Origin: SB15 sp964639245
GTDB lineage: Bacteria; Chloroflexota; Anaerolineae; Aggregatilineales; J027
NCBI GenBank assembly: GCA_964639245.1
Contig: CAZXCU010000005.1
Span: forward strand, 248,001 to 312,000
Direction: 5' to 3'
DNA: 64,000 bases
Numbering within the stretch: the stretch's first letter is position 1; each line of letters starts with the position of its first letter. This document shows, piece by piece, positions 52,553 to 61,492 of this stretch. The notes under the pieces were generated by a model. That model saw only the letters and a program-made list of their open reading frames with translations, made no database searches and was not told the DNA's origin. The translations under genes were made by a program, and so were the position numbers.

Positions 52553-53743
52553 ATGTTTGACGAACAAACAACGCAGAGCGCGGATTATCAAGCGCCGAAA
52601 ATTGCTGCCCCCGTTTTTAACACTACCCAGCAAAAACTCGATGAGGCAGTCTCCACCGTTTTAAATGTTCAGCAGCGTGCCTATAACTTGGTGGAACCCA
52701 CGCTTGCCCGCTTTTTAGGCGAACTGCGTATGGACAGCGCCGAAGCCTTTGAGGTGCTGGATAAACAAATCGAAAGTCTAGGGTTGCACGCCCATTTTTC
52801 AATTGATGAAGCCAGCAAACTTCATCGAATTGATATTTTTCGGGGGCGTTTTTCTCCGCCGCCGCGTCCGATTTGGCCGAATGTTGTCCTGCTGATTTTG
52901 ACCATTTTCAGCACCATGTCTGTTGGGGCGCTGCTAGATGATGTTCCTTATGAAGAAATTTTTGGCATCAAAATTTTACAGGGCTGGCCTTACGCGCTCA
53001 GTGTGATGCTCATTCTTGGCGCACATGAACTCGGACACTATTTTGCGGCACGGCATCATAAAGTCAGTGTTACCCTACCCTATTTTCTTCCCTTTCCGCC
53101 CTTGCTTGGCTTTGGGTTTGGCACGTTCGGTGCATTTATTCAACTGCGTGAACCGATGCGAAACCGCAAACAGCTTTTCGATGTGGGGGTTGCCGGGCCA
53201 TTGGCAGGGCTGATTTTTGCCGTCCCCATTTTGATTATGGGCATCGCTACCGCCGAAATCAATCAACTTCCTACCCGCGAAGAGTGTGCTGAAGGGGGGG
53301 CATGTGAATATTTGCTCGAAGGCAACTCGGTGCTTTACGCGGTTGCAAAATATGTTATTCATGGGCAATGGCTGCCCAATGATGTTGAGGACATGACCAT
53401 TAATCAGCTTTCCTTTGCTGGGTGGACAGGTTTGTTTGTGACCGGACTCAATTTGCTGCCCGTCGGACAATTAGATGGGGGACATATTCTCTATACACTC
53501 ATTGGCAACACAGCTAAACGGTTGTACTACCCCGCCATGATTTTGATGGTACTGTTGGCTTTAAATAATTCGAGTTGGGTGTTATGGGTGTTGCTGTTGT
53601 TCTTTTTTGGGCGGGTTCATGCTGTTCCGATGGATGACATCACGCCACTTGATAGCAGGCGACGAATGCTCGGTATTTTTGCGCTGGCAATTTTTTTCCT
53701 GATTTTCACCCCCAGTCCCTTTACCTTCATCTCCCTCAGGTAG
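52553..53743 (+). CDS. Site-2 protease family (M50) membrane metalloprotease
   Basis: The 396-residue protein has a roughly 100-residue soluble N-terminal domain and about seven membrane helices. The zinc site is H158-E159-x2-H162 in GAHELGHYFAARHH, and the third ligand aspartate is in NLLPVGQLDGGH, the M50 signature. The N-terminal extension and layout are like EGY1-type proteases, which lack a PDZ domain. Substrate unknown; family members cleave membrane-bound regulators. It precedes the transglycosylase gene by 3 bp. Confidence 0.9.
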   Translation: MFDEQTTQSADYQAPKIAAPVFNTTQQKLDEAVSTVLNVQQRAYNLVEPTLARFLGELRMDSAEAFEVLDKQIESLGLHAHFSIDEASKLHRIDIFRGRFSPPPRPIWPNVVLLILTIFSTMSVGALLDDVPYEEIFGIKILQGWPYALSVMLILGAHELGHYFAARHHKVSVTLPYFLPFPPLLGFGFGTFGAFIQLREPMRNRKQLFDVGVAGPLAGLIFAVPILIMGIATAEINQLPTREECAEGGACEYLLEGNSVLYAVAKYVIHGQWLPNDVEDMTINQLSFAGWTGLFVTGLNLLPVGQLDGGHILYTLIGNTAKRLYYPAMILMVLLALNNSSWVLWVLLLFFFGRVHAVPMDDITPLDSRRRMLGIFALAIFFLIFTPSPFTFISLR

Positions 53744-53746
53744 ACT

Positions 53747-54475
53747 ATGGCAAAGAAAAAATCAGCCGCACCAAGTGTCCGCAGTACCAAAGAAAAGGCC
53801 AAAGAAAGCCTCAATCTCAATTCTATCCTGATGCGTCTAGCAGGCGGGTTGGCGGTGCTGCTCATCCTTGCGATTGTTACCCGCCCTGAAGTCTGGAACT
53901 GGCTTTCGGAGCGTTCTCCGATGAGCGCCCCCGATACCCACGGCGGGATTGTCAATGGGGAGGCCGAACTTTCCCCGATTTACACCTCCCAAGTTTTGTA
54001 TTGGGGAGATGATATTTTGCGCTGGTCACGCGAACGCAATTTGAATCCCAACCTTGTAGCGACCATCATGCAAATTGAGTCGTGTGGCGATCCGTATGTC
54101 AGTTCCAATGCGGGGGCGCAAGGGTTGTTTCAGGTGATGCCCTTCCACTTTGCCAATGGCGAAAACCAGATTGACCCCGAAACCAATGCTCAGCGTGGGT
54201 TGAATCATTTAATAGACTGTCTGAACTGGACAAATTATGATGTCGGCGTGACGTTTGCCTGTTACAACGGCGGCCCCAGTGTAATTGGCTTGCCGCAAAG
54301 CCAATGGTATGAAGAATCGCGCTACTATTTTCGCTGGGGAACCGGCATTTATAATGATGCCCTTGAAGGCTTAGAAGACAGTCCCGCCGTGGAAGAATGG
54401 CTCAACGCGGGGGGAAATATTCTCTGCGGGCAGGCGGGTCAGACTCAAGCGCTGTTGCAGCCGAATAACAACTAG
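53747..54475 (+). CDS. Membrane-anchored lytic transglycosylase (SLT/goose-lysozyme fold)
   Basis: The 242-residue protein has a basic N-terminus, a membrane helix at about 29-46, then an SLT domain: catalytic E111 in MQIESCGDP, GAQGLFQVMP and FACYNGGPS. It cleaves peptidoglycan glycan strands. The stop overlaps the YihY stop on the opposite strand by 4 bp. Confidence 0.9.
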   Translation: MAKKKSAAPSVRSTKEKAKESLNLNSILMRLAGGLAVLLILAIVTRPEVWNWLSERSPMSAPDTHGGIVNGEAELSPIYTSQVLYWGDDILRWSRERNLNPNLVATIMQIESCGDPYVSSNAGAQGLFQVMPFHFANGENQIDPETNAQRGLNHLIDCLNWTNYDVGVTFACYNGGPSVIGLPQSQWYEESRYYFRWGTGIYNDALEGLEDSPAVEEWLNAGGNILCGQAGQTQALLQPNNN

Positions 54476-55449
54476 CTGATCTGTTCGGTGGGTTCAGGCA
54501 GCGCCAACATCCGATCATAATAATCTTGGGCAAACTCGTGGGCTTCGGCGCGTCCTTGTTTGCGCTGTTCCAGATAATCTGCCAGCGAAACACAAAATTC
54601 CGCGAAAAAGAGCAAAATTGCCGATGTGTAGTACGCCCACAGCATAAAAATAATGACGGTGGTGATGGAGCCATAAACCAAACTCAGATTTGCCAATGCT
54701 TCCAGATAATAACCAAAAACCCGCTTGGCAAGTTCCCATGCCACCCCCCCCAGCAGCGCCGCAGGCCAGATGGCATCCCACCCCACATGCTTACGTGGCA
54801 CCCAGCGATAGAGCATGGCGAAAATCCCCATGCTAAACCCGAATGGTACAAAAATCCCGATGATTGACAGCCATAAATTGCCCTGATTTAAAAAGACCAA
54901 ATCTAAAAAGCTAAATAACATACCTGTAACAATGTTGGCAATCAACAAAACCCCCAGCGCAATCACCATCAAAACCCCATTGATGCGGCGCTGCCACCAA
55001 GGGCGCTGGGAGGTATCGCGGAAGGTACGGCTGAGGGCGGCTTCCAAGTTAGAAAATAATCCCAAAGATGACCATGCCAGCGATACAAACGCCACGAGAC
55101 TCGCTGAGCTACCTTCTTCGACAAAGCGCTTGATGGTCAAATTAATTTCGGTGGCGGTGGGGCCGGGCAAAAAAAGACGCAAAAAATCTTCGATCTGATC
55201 ACCGGCTGTCACCGGGCCTAAAATCCAGCCAATCGCCGCAATCAGCAGCAGCAGCAGGGGGAATAATGAAAACAAGGTGTAATAAGACAGCGCGGCAGCT
55301 TCACGCGGCCCGCCATATTTCATAAAATTATCGCCTGCCCGATAGACCAACCCGGCAAAGCCAAAAGTGGCATCATTAACTTGATGGTATACCCGCAGGA
55401 CACGGCTTTTGAAGGCATTGTAGCGTTCAAGCAGTCTAAAGTTTCTCAT
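54472..55449 (-). CDS. YihY/BrkB family membrane protein
   Basis: The 325-residue protein has about six helices. AALSYYTLFSLFPLLLLLIA is the family signature, with GSITTVIIFMLWAYYTSAILLF near the end, split over several helices. The open frame extends upstream to 55629, but that stretch overlaps the tRNA and its promoter. ATG 55449 is the true start. Function in the family is not settled; a role in transport or envelope biology is suspected. Confidence 0.9.
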   Translation of the reverse strand: MRNFRLLERYNAFKSRVLRVYHQVNDATFGFAGLVYRAGDNFMKYGGPREAAALSYYTLFSLFPLLLLLIAAIGWILGPVTAGDQIEDFLRLFLPGPTATEINLTIKRFVEEGSSASLVAFVSLAWSSLGLFSNLEAALSRTFRDTSQRPWWQRRINGVLMVIALGVLLIANIVTGMLFSFLDLVFLNQGNLWLSIIGIFVPFGFSMGIFAMLYRWVPRKHVGWDAIWPAALLGGVAWELAKRVFGYYLEALANLSLVYGSITTVIIFMLWAYYTSAILLFFAEFCVSLADYLEQRKQGRAEAHEFAQDYYDRMLALPEPTEQIS

Positions 55450-55485
55450 GTCCCTAACTCTAGCATAAAATTTCGTTTTTTCACC

Positions 55486-55514
55486 TAGACAACCCTCTCG
55501 CTTATTGCTATGAT
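55486..55514 (+). promoter_or_regulatory. Promoter of tRNA-Cys
   Basis: TAGACA (55486-55491), a 17-bp spacer and TATGAT (55509-55514) lie 12 bp before the mature tRNA 5' end. Confidence 0.7.
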
Positions 55515-55526
55515 GAAGACACGTTC

Positions 55527-55597
55527 GGCGACGTGGCCAAGTGGTAAGGCAAGGCTCTGCAAAAGCTTCATCGTGGGTTCGATTCCCACCGTCGCCT
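55527..55597 (+). tRNA. trnC: tRNA-Cys (GCA)
   Basis: A 71-nt cloverleaf: acceptor GGCGACG pairs with CGTCGCC (55590-55596), the D-arm has GGCC...GGC, the anticodon loop CTGCAAA gives anticodon GCA, and the T-arm is GTGGG-TTCGATT-CCCAC. Discriminator base U. CCA is not encoded. Confidence 0.95.
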
Positions 55598-55621
55598 CTA
55601 CCAGCAGATGGATGAGTGTGC

Positions 55622-55651
55622 GCCCACAAAAACGCTCTGTGGGCTTTTGTG
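55622..55651 (+). terminator. Rho-independent terminator after tRNA-Cys
   Basis: A 7-bp perfect stem (55622-55628 with 55638-55644) and 9-base loop are followed by TTTTGTG. Confidence 0.8.
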
Positions 55652-55730
55652 TTTCTGTTGAAAATTCAATCGGCGGTGTTCCCCGACATGCGAACACATC
55701 ACAACCGAATAGTTAGACCAAAGGACTCGT

Positions 55731-57368
55731 ATGCAGAAGTTGCGCGTTATTCCCCTCGGTGGTCTTGGGGAAATTGGCAAGAACATGACGGTCTTTGAAT
55801 ATGGTGATAATGCCATCATCGTAGATACTGGACTCATGTTCCCCGAAGGCGACCACCTCGGCGTGGATTATATTATCCCCGATATGGGCTACCTCTTTGA
55901 ACATCAAAACCGTCTCAAAATTCATGGTATTTTTATCACACATGGACATGAAGATCATACAGGCGCAATTCACCATGTCTTAGAGCATTTTAATGCGCCC
56001 GTCTATGGCACAGCCCTGACTTGCGGCTTGATTGAAGTCAAACTCAAACAGGCCAAACTCAAGGGCGTAAGAATCAATGTATTTAAGGCGGGGGATGTCA
56101 TCAAAGTTGGGCCGTTTGAAGTTGAATCGTTTCATGTTTGTCACAGCATCCCCGATGGGGTTGGGTTTGGAATTCGCACACCCGTCGGCTTGGTGGTGCA
56201 TACAGGCGATTTCAAATTTGACCATACCCCGGTAGACAACTGGCCGCCCGATTTTGCCCGCTTAGCTGCCTTCGCTAAAGAAGGGGTGCTGGCGCTTTTT
56301 GCCGACAGCACCAATGCAGATCGCCCCGGCTGGACTTCCTCCGAATCGGTCATTGCTGCCGCGTTTGACAATGTGTTCCGTGCGGCTAAGGGGCGTATTC
56401 TGATTGCGACGTTTGCCTCCTTAATTTCGCGGATTGAACAGGCGGCGGATGCGTGTATCCGGCATGGGCGCAAAATGGCGATTCTGGGTTATTCCATGTC
56501 CGAAAATATCAAAATGGCACAGGAATTGGGCTATATTCATTTGCCGGATGATTTGATTGTGCCGCTGGACAAAGCCCTCCAGATGAAAAAAGACAAAATT
56601 GTTTTCATGGTCACGGGCAGCCAGGGTGAACCTTCTGCTGTGTTGAGCAAATTGGCAACCAAACGTCATAACCAGCTTGATATTGAAGTCGGGGATACGG
56701 TGATTGTCTCCGCCCACGCTATCCCCGGAAATGAAAATACGGTTTCGCGGACAATTAACCGATTGTTCCAGCGCGGGGCGAATGTCATTTATGACTCGAT
56801 CGAAAAAGTCCATGTTTCGGGTCATGCTAGCCAAGAAGAAATGAAACTGATGATTAACCTCGTCAGACCCAAATTTTTTGTGCCGATTCATGGCGAACTG
56901 CGTCATTTACACCTCCATTCGCAAATCGCCGTAGATTTAGGCATTCCCCATGCCAACTGTGCGGTCATCGAAAACGGCACGATTCTGGAATTCACCAAAA
57001 ATCACATGAAAATTGGTGATCGTTTCCCCGGTGGGTATGTGTTTGTGGACGGGGCGAGTGTAGGCGATATTGGCCCGGCGGTGATTCGTGACCGTGAACT
57101 GTTGGCAAATGAAGGTTTTGTGACGGTGATTGGTCAAGTTAATCATCAAGGCGAACTCATCTCCGACCCCCATATCATCTCACGGGGATTTGTGTTTGTG
57201 CGCGAAGCAGATGAAATCATTGATGGTATTAAAACAACGGTGCGGAAAGCCTTAAGCAAGTCACGGAATGGGCGGCGGCAAGATGTCGTCACGGACGCGA
57301 TTGCAAAGTATCTGTACCAAGAAACCAAACGCCGTCCGATGATTTTCGCGTATATTATCGAGGTTTAA
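55731..57368 (+). CDS. rnj: Ribonuclease J
   Basis: The 545-residue beta-CASP metallo-beta-lactamase has the zinc motif H71-x-H73-x-D75-H76 in THGHEDHTGA, GLGEIGKNM at the start, SGHASQEEM in the beta-CASP domain and a C-terminal dimerisation domain. RNase J carries out 5'-exonuclease and endonuclease mRNA decay. Length is typical for the family. The PpiC lipoprotein follows after 61 bp with its own promoter. Confidence 0.95.
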   Translation: MQKLRVIPLGGLGEIGKNMTVFEYGDNAIIVDTGLMFPEGDHLGVDYIIPDMGYLFEHQNRLKIHGIFITHGHEDHTGAIHHVLEHFNAPVYGTALTCGLIEVKLKQAKLKGVRINVFKAGDVIKVGPFEVESFHVCHSIPDGVGFGIRTPVGLVVHTGDFKFDHTPVDNWPPDFARLAAFAKEGVLALFADSTNADRPGWTSSESVIAAAFDNVFRAAKGRILIATFASLISRIEQAADACIRHGRKMAILGYSMSENIKMAQELGYIHLPDDLIVPLDKALQMKKDKIVFMVTGSQGEPSAVLSKLATKRHNQLDIEVGDTVIVSAHAIPGNENTVSRTINRLFQRGANVIYDSIEKVHVSGHASQEEMKLMINLVRPKFFVPIHGELRHLHLHSQIAVDLGIPHANCAVIENGTILEFTKNHMKIGDRFPGGYVFVDGASVGDIGPAVIRDRELLANEGFVTVIGQVNHQGELISDPHIISRGFVFVREADEIIDGIKTTVRKALSKSRNGRRQDVVTDAIAKYLYQETKRRPMIFAYIIEV

Positions 57369-57371
57369 AGT

Positions 57372-57399
57372 TTGCGTTCTTTTGCGACCTAGCTATACT
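57372..57399 (+). promoter_or_regulatory. Candidate promoter of the PpiC-type lipoprotein
   Basis: TTGCGT (57372-57377), a 16-bp spacer and TATACT (57394-57399) lie 30 bp upstream of the preferred TTG start at 57430. Confidence 0.5.
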
Positions 57400-57429
57400 A
57401 GCGTGGTAGACTTTGGAAGGAAAATTCTG

Positions 57430-58362
57430 TTGCGGCGACTCTTTTTTTTGCTGCTCATCGCCTTATCGGTAGCGGCCTGTGGTGGGGATGACTCATCGGA
57501 AAACAGCAATCCTAATCAAGAAACTTCAAGCGAATCAACCGCCGCAACGGTGGTCAATACACCGCAAATTGTGGTCGAAGAAGCGCTTGCGGCCAGCGTC
57601 AATGGTGAACCAATTCCCCAAGAACGCTTGAACCGCGAAGTTGCCATTTATGAAGCGGGGGGGGTGCAACAAGCCGCAGACCGTGAAGCCCTTGTTGGCA
57701 CGGTGTTAGAAAGCCTGATTGCCGATAAACTGGTGGAGCAGGCAGCGGTTGAACTGGGAGTCACCGTCACTGAAGCCGAAATTGATGAACAAATTGCCCT
57801 TCTGGAACAGGAAGCCGCCAACCAGAATTATTCGGTAGATGAGTTTTTTGCCGCGCAGGGCATCAGCCGTGAGGAATATCGGGAACGCCTGCGTATCATC
57901 CTCTTGACCCAAAAAGTTAATGAGGCCGTCACCGCCGCTGTCCCCGTTACCACCACCGAAATTCATGCCCGTCATATTCTGGTTGCGGATGAACCGACTG
58001 CCCTTGCGATTCTGGAACAACTCAACGCGGGGGCAGATTTTGCTCAATTGGCACTGCAATATTCGCTTGACCCTTCAACCCGTGAGGCTGGGGGCGATTT
58101 GGGGTGGATTGCGCCGGGCGATTTAATCCAGCGCGAGGTTGAAGATGCGATTTTTAGCTTGCCCACTAACGCCCGCGCCCCCCAGCCCGTGAAAAGTGTG
58201 CTGGGCTATCACATTGTCGAATCGATTGAACGGGGCGAAAACCGTCCGCTTGACCCTGCCCGCCTTGCTGAACAGCGCCAGATTGCATGGGATGAATGGC
58301 TGGCACAGCGTCGGGCTTCTGCGGAGATTGTGCGTTTTGTTGGCCCAAATGCCGGGGAGTAG
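57430..58362 (+). CDS. PpiC/SurA-type peptidyl-prolyl isomerase lipoprotein
   Basis: The roughly 310-residue lipoprotein has a signal peptide starting at TTG 57430, 9 bp after GGAAGG, with lipobox SVAAC. A SurA-like N-terminal helical region (from VNGEPIPQERLNREVAIYE) is followed by a parvulin domain (HARHILVADEPTALAIL, GGDLGWIAPGDL, GYHIVESIER). It should fold exported proteins at the membrane surface, as PrsA does. An upstream in-frame TTG (57382) would put the promoter inside the gene, so it is rejected. Confidence 0.9.
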   Translation: MRRLFFLLLIALSVAACGGDDSSENSNPNQETSSESTAATVVNTPQIVVEEALAASVNGEPIPQERLNREVAIYEAGGVQQAADREALVGTVLESLIADKLVEQAAVELGVTVTEAEIDEQIALLEQEAANQNYSVDEFFAAQGISREEYRERLRIILLTQKVNEAVTAAVPVTTTEIHARHILVADEPTALAILEQLNAGADFAQLALQYSLDPSTREAGGDLGWIAPGDLIQREVEDAIFSLPTNARAPQPVKSVLGYHIVESIERGENRPLDPARLAEQRQIAWDEWLAQRRASAEIVRFVGPNAGE

Positions 58363-58367
58363 CTACT

Positions 58368-58661
58368 TTGCAAAATCAGGAATCGAACAGTATTTATAAC
58401 ATCGTCAGTATTGTTTTTCTGGTGCTGAGTTTGTGTATTTGTTTAACCACCGTGGGGATGATTTCGGGTGCAGTGCCGGTGCCGGGACCGCTTGAACCAG
58501 CCACAGATGTTCCGTTGCCCACTCTTGGCACCCCTGCTTCCTTAACGCCAACAAATACCTTCACCGTCACACCGCAACCCACATGGACTCCATTTGGGAC
58601 AGCTGCGCCAACGCTCACCGAAACACCAGTTACACCCGCGCCAGCGCCGGGTTCAGGGTAA
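58368..58661 (+). CDS. Short membrane protein with Thr/Pro tail (paralogue 1, lacks the outer domain)
   Basis: The 97-residue protein starts at TTG 58368, 8 bp after GGGGAG. One membrane helix (IYNIVSIVFLVLSLCIC) is followed by LEPATDVPLPTL and a Thr/Pro tail to the end. The helix and the PATDVP segment match the next gene, but the C-terminal beta domain is missing. It may be a truncated copy or a distinct short form. It is 5 bp before the next gene. Confidence 0.65.
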   Translation: MQNQESNSIYNIVSIVFLVLSLCICLTTVGMISGAVPVPGPLEPATDVPLPTLGTPASLTPTNTFTVTPQPTWTPFGTAAPTLTETPVTPAPAPGSG

Positions 58662-58666
58662 AGTGT

Positions 58667-59488
58667 ATGGGTTCTAAACCGGTCTATAATCTTATTACGA
58701 TCTTTTTTCTGTTCATGTCGGTGATTATCTGCGGGATAACGCTCGGCTGGACAACGGATTCGCTGGCAGTACCAGAATTTATCGCCCCAGCGACGGATGT
58801 GCCTGCGCCGGAAGTTTTGGCTTTTGCGACCTTCACGCCTTCAATGACTCCCACCGTGACAGCAACACCCACCATCACGTTGACCTTCACGCCGAGTCCA
58901 ACGAACAGTCCAACCGCCACGCAAACACCCACGGATACCAGCACCCCAACAAATACGAATACGCCGACCATTACGCCCACATCGACCCCCTCGTCAACGG
59001 CGACTCCTTCACGGACATTCACGCTGACCTTCACGCCAGCCCCGCCGACTTTTACTTTTACCCCGTCTTTCACGCCCTCTCCCACCGGGCCAACCGCCAC
59101 TGCAACTTCCACTCCCGCACCATTTCCCTTTGTTGTTCCAACCGGAACGCTGCGGTTGCGTCCCGATTTGAATGGGACATGCACTTTTCAGGGATTTGGC
59201 GGGAACGTCTTTGATTTGATTGGCGAACCCATTAACGGGTTGAATATTGTGGTAACAGGTGTTGGCTTACCCGAAAGTGGTGCTGTGACGACGAGTGGAA
59301 GCAATGCTGCTTATGGGCCGGGTGGATGGGAAGTCCGCGTGGCGGATGCCATCAACAGCAACAGCTACACTGTTCAATTGCAAAAAGCCGATGGCACGGT
59401 GTTGTCTGCGCCGGTGGCAGTCACTTTTCCGAATGACTGTGACCAGAATCTTGTCCTAATTCGTTTTGACCAAATCCGACCCTACTAA
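58667..59488 (+). CDS. Membrane protein with Thr/Pro stalk and C-terminal beta domain (paralogue 2)
   Basis: The 273-residue protein has a membrane helix near 10-30 (LITIFFLFMSVIICGITLG), a long TPT-type stalk (about 50-165), and a roughly 100-residue beta domain starting CTFQGFGGNVFDLIGEPING. This domain resembles carboxypeptidase-regulatory-like folds, but I do not claim a family. The end overlaps the third paralogue by 23 bp if that starts at TTG 59466. Confidence 0.7.
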   Translation: MGSKPVYNLITIFFLFMSVIICGITLGWTTDSLAVPEFIAPATDVPAPEVLAFATFTPSMTPTVTATPTITLTFTPSPTNSPTATQTPTDTSTPTNTNTPTITPTSTPSSTATPSRTFTLTFTPAPPTFTFTPSFTPSPTGPTATATSTPAPFPFVVPTGTLRLRPDLNGTCTFQGFGGNVFDLIGEPINGLNIVVTGVGLPESGAVTTSGSNAAYGPGGWEVRVADAINSNSYTVQLQKADGTVLSAPVAVTFPNDCDQNLVLIRFDQIRPY

Positions 59489-60314
59489 CTTGGCACGTCC
59501 GACCCCCACACGAGGCCGTTCACGCGGCCTCACCACTTTGTTTGACCTGATTACGGTGGTCATGCTGCTGGCTAGCATCGGGCTAGTTATTGGCACATTT
59601 TTGATTATTTCTAATCCTGATGTGCCATTTAATCCGCTCCCTTTGTCCACGCTGCCGCCCGTTTTAGAATTTCCGACGGTGACACTGACCCCAAGCATTA
59701 CCCCCACCTTCACCCCGTCCATGACATTTACGCCATCCGTTACGCCGCTTCCCCCCACCCCAAGCCACACGCCAACCGTGACTCTCACCCCAACGCTGAC
59801 CCCTTCGCCAACGCTTTCTTCCACCCCTGTTGTACCGGGATTGCCAACGAACACCCCGAATCCCGCCACACCCATTACCGAAGAAGGCTTGCCCGCCCAA
59901 CCCGGCATTATCATTCCGACTAGCCCACTGATTCCGGTGACGGTGGATCCAAATGTACCCTTTCCCTTTGGCGCATTTGACCCCACCTATCGCGCTGCGG
60001 CAAGCTGCGACACGCTCATTATTGCGGGTTCGGTGATTGATCTTTTCGGGCAACCTTTAATCGACACCAATCTCGCCGTCGAACTGGCGGGCGAACAATT
60101 TTTAGAGGTACGTTTTTCAGGGTCAGCTACCACATATAGCCCATCAGGATTTGAATTTGTGGTGGGCAGCGCACCCCAGCGGCGTTCATTTTCGCTGCGC
60201 TTGTTAGGCACATCCGGCGAAGCGCTCTCTGATTATATATTTGTGACCACGGGCGAAACCTGCCAGCAAAATATTCTCTACCTCGAATTCATTCAAAACC
60301 GCGACTTCCGCTAA
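59466..60314 (+). CDS. Membrane protein with Thr/Pro stalk and C-terminal beta domain (paralogue 3)
   Basis: The 282-residue protein has the same plan as the preceding gene: helix (LFDLITVVMLLASIGLVIG), stalk, then a domain CDTLIIAGSVIDLFGQPLID that aligns with the preceding one along its length. The start is uncertain: TTG 59466 (overlapping) or TTG 59490 (just after the previous stop); neither has a clear ribosome binding site. Coupled translation is likely. Confidence 0.7.
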   Translation: MTKSDPTNLARPTPTRGRSRGLTTLFDLITVVMLLASIGLVIGTFLIISNPDVPFNPLPLSTLPPVLEFPTVTLTPSITPTFTPSMTFTPSVTPLPPTPSHTPTVTLTPTLTPSPTLSSTPVVPGLPTNTPNPATPITEEGLPAQPGIIIPTSPLIPVTVDPNVPFPFGAFDPTYRAAASCDTLIIAGSVIDLFGQPLIDTNLAVELAGEQFLEVRFSGSATTYSPSGFEFVVGSAPQRRSFSLRLLGTSGEALSDYIFVTTGETCQQNILYLEFIQNRDFR

Positions 60315-60403
60315 ATTTGTCGGATTGCACATGGCGCTTGATAAGTCCTTCGTGCATGATAAAATCGGCTCGTTCATTTCATCACAAATGAGAACTGACT
60401 CAA

Positions 60404-61471
60404 ATGAATTTAGATGATAAACAGCACCTTGAATCAATCGACCAAAGTCATATGCTTGCCCACATTAACGGGTTACCAGAACAATTTGAACAGGCTTTTC
60501 AATTTGGTTTAACCCTTCCTCTCCCCGACTCTTTTCACACTATTCAACAAGTTATTGTTTGTGGGATGGGAGGCTCAGCCATCGGCGGTGATTTTCTGGC
60601 CTCGCTGATGCAGGAGAAAGGCACGATTCCCGTTTTTGTATGTCGTGGCTATACCTTGCCAGCATGGGCAAAAACGGATCAAACACTGGTGATTGCTAGC
60701 AGTTTTTCCGGCAATACCGAAGAAACCCTTGCCGCTTATGACATGGCAACGACCCGCAATTTACCCGTATTATCCATCACCACAGGCGGCAAACTTGCCG
60801 AGCAAACCGCCGCTAATCCCAACCATGTTTTGTGGAAATTTGACCATGTTTCCCCACCCCGTGCGGCGCTTGGCTGGAGTGTTGGACTCCTACTGGCATT
60901 AGCGCATCGGTTAAAATGGATGCCGAATCTTGAATCGGATGTCCAATCGGCGGTAGACATGATGAAAAAATATCGCCCTCAATACGGATTTGAGGTTTCC
61001 GCCGATATAAATGCTGCCAAACGGCAGGCGGGGCAATTTATGGGACGTTTCCCCGTTTTTTATGGCGGTGGCGCGTTTGAAACCGTAGCCCGTCGCTGGA
61101 AAACCCAATTCAATGAAAACAGCAAAATCTGGGCGATGTATGAACCTATGCCCGAAGCCAATCATAACGGGGTGGTGGGCATCGAATTTCCTGAACAGCA
61201 GCTTGGCAAAACGGTTGCACTGTTCATCCGTTCCAGAGCATACGACCATCCCCGTGTGGCGCTCCGCCACGAATTGACTTCGCAGCTTTTCCTCCAAGCG
61301 GGGGTGAATATTGATAGCTTCACGCCAGAAGGAGACACCCTGCTGGCACAAATGATGCACGCCGTTTTATTTGGCGATTATATGAGTTTTTACGCTGCCA
61401 TCGCCCACAATGCAGACCCCACCCTGATATGGCCGATTGACCAGTTAAAAGAACAGCTTGCTCAAGCGTAA
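60404..61471 (+). CDS. Bifunctional phosphoglucose/phosphomannose isomerase
   Basis: The 355-residue SIS-domain protein has CGMGGSAIGGDFLASLM as the first loop, SSFSGNTEETLAAYDMA as the sugar-phosphate loop and a C-terminal half typical of archaeal/bacterial PGI/PMI enzymes. It interconverts glucose-6-phosphate or mannose-6-phosphate with fructose-6-phosphate. It is 21 bp before the aminotransferase gene. Confidence 0.92.
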   Translation: MNLDDKQHLESIDQSHMLAHINGLPEQFEQAFQFGLTLPLPDSFHTIQQVIVCGMGGSAIGGDFLASLMQEKGTIPVFVCRGYTLPAWAKTDQTLVIASSFSGNTEETLAAYDMATTRNLPVLSITTGGKLAEQTAANPNHVLWKFDHVSPPRAALGWSVGLLLALAHRLKWMPNLESDVQSAVDMMKKYRPQYGFEVSADINAAKRQAGQFMGRFPVFYGGGAFETVARRWKTQFNENSKIWAMYEPMPEANHNGVVGIEFPEQQLGKTVALFIRSRAYDHPRVALRHELTSQLFLQAGVNIDSFTPEGDTLLAQMMHAVLFGDYMSFYAAIAHNADPTLIWPIDQLKEQLAQA

Positions 61472-61492
61472 GGTAAAAGGAGTAGAGAGCCA

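Noticed and set aside
55450..55629. N-terminal extension of the YihY gene to 55629
   Set aside because: It covers the promoter and body of tRNA-Cys on the other strand and adds no family sequence.
57382..57429. TTG 57382 as start of the PpiC lipoprotein
   Set aside because: It would put a promoter inside the gene and 16 residues before the signal peptide. TTG 57430 has a better ribosome binding site.
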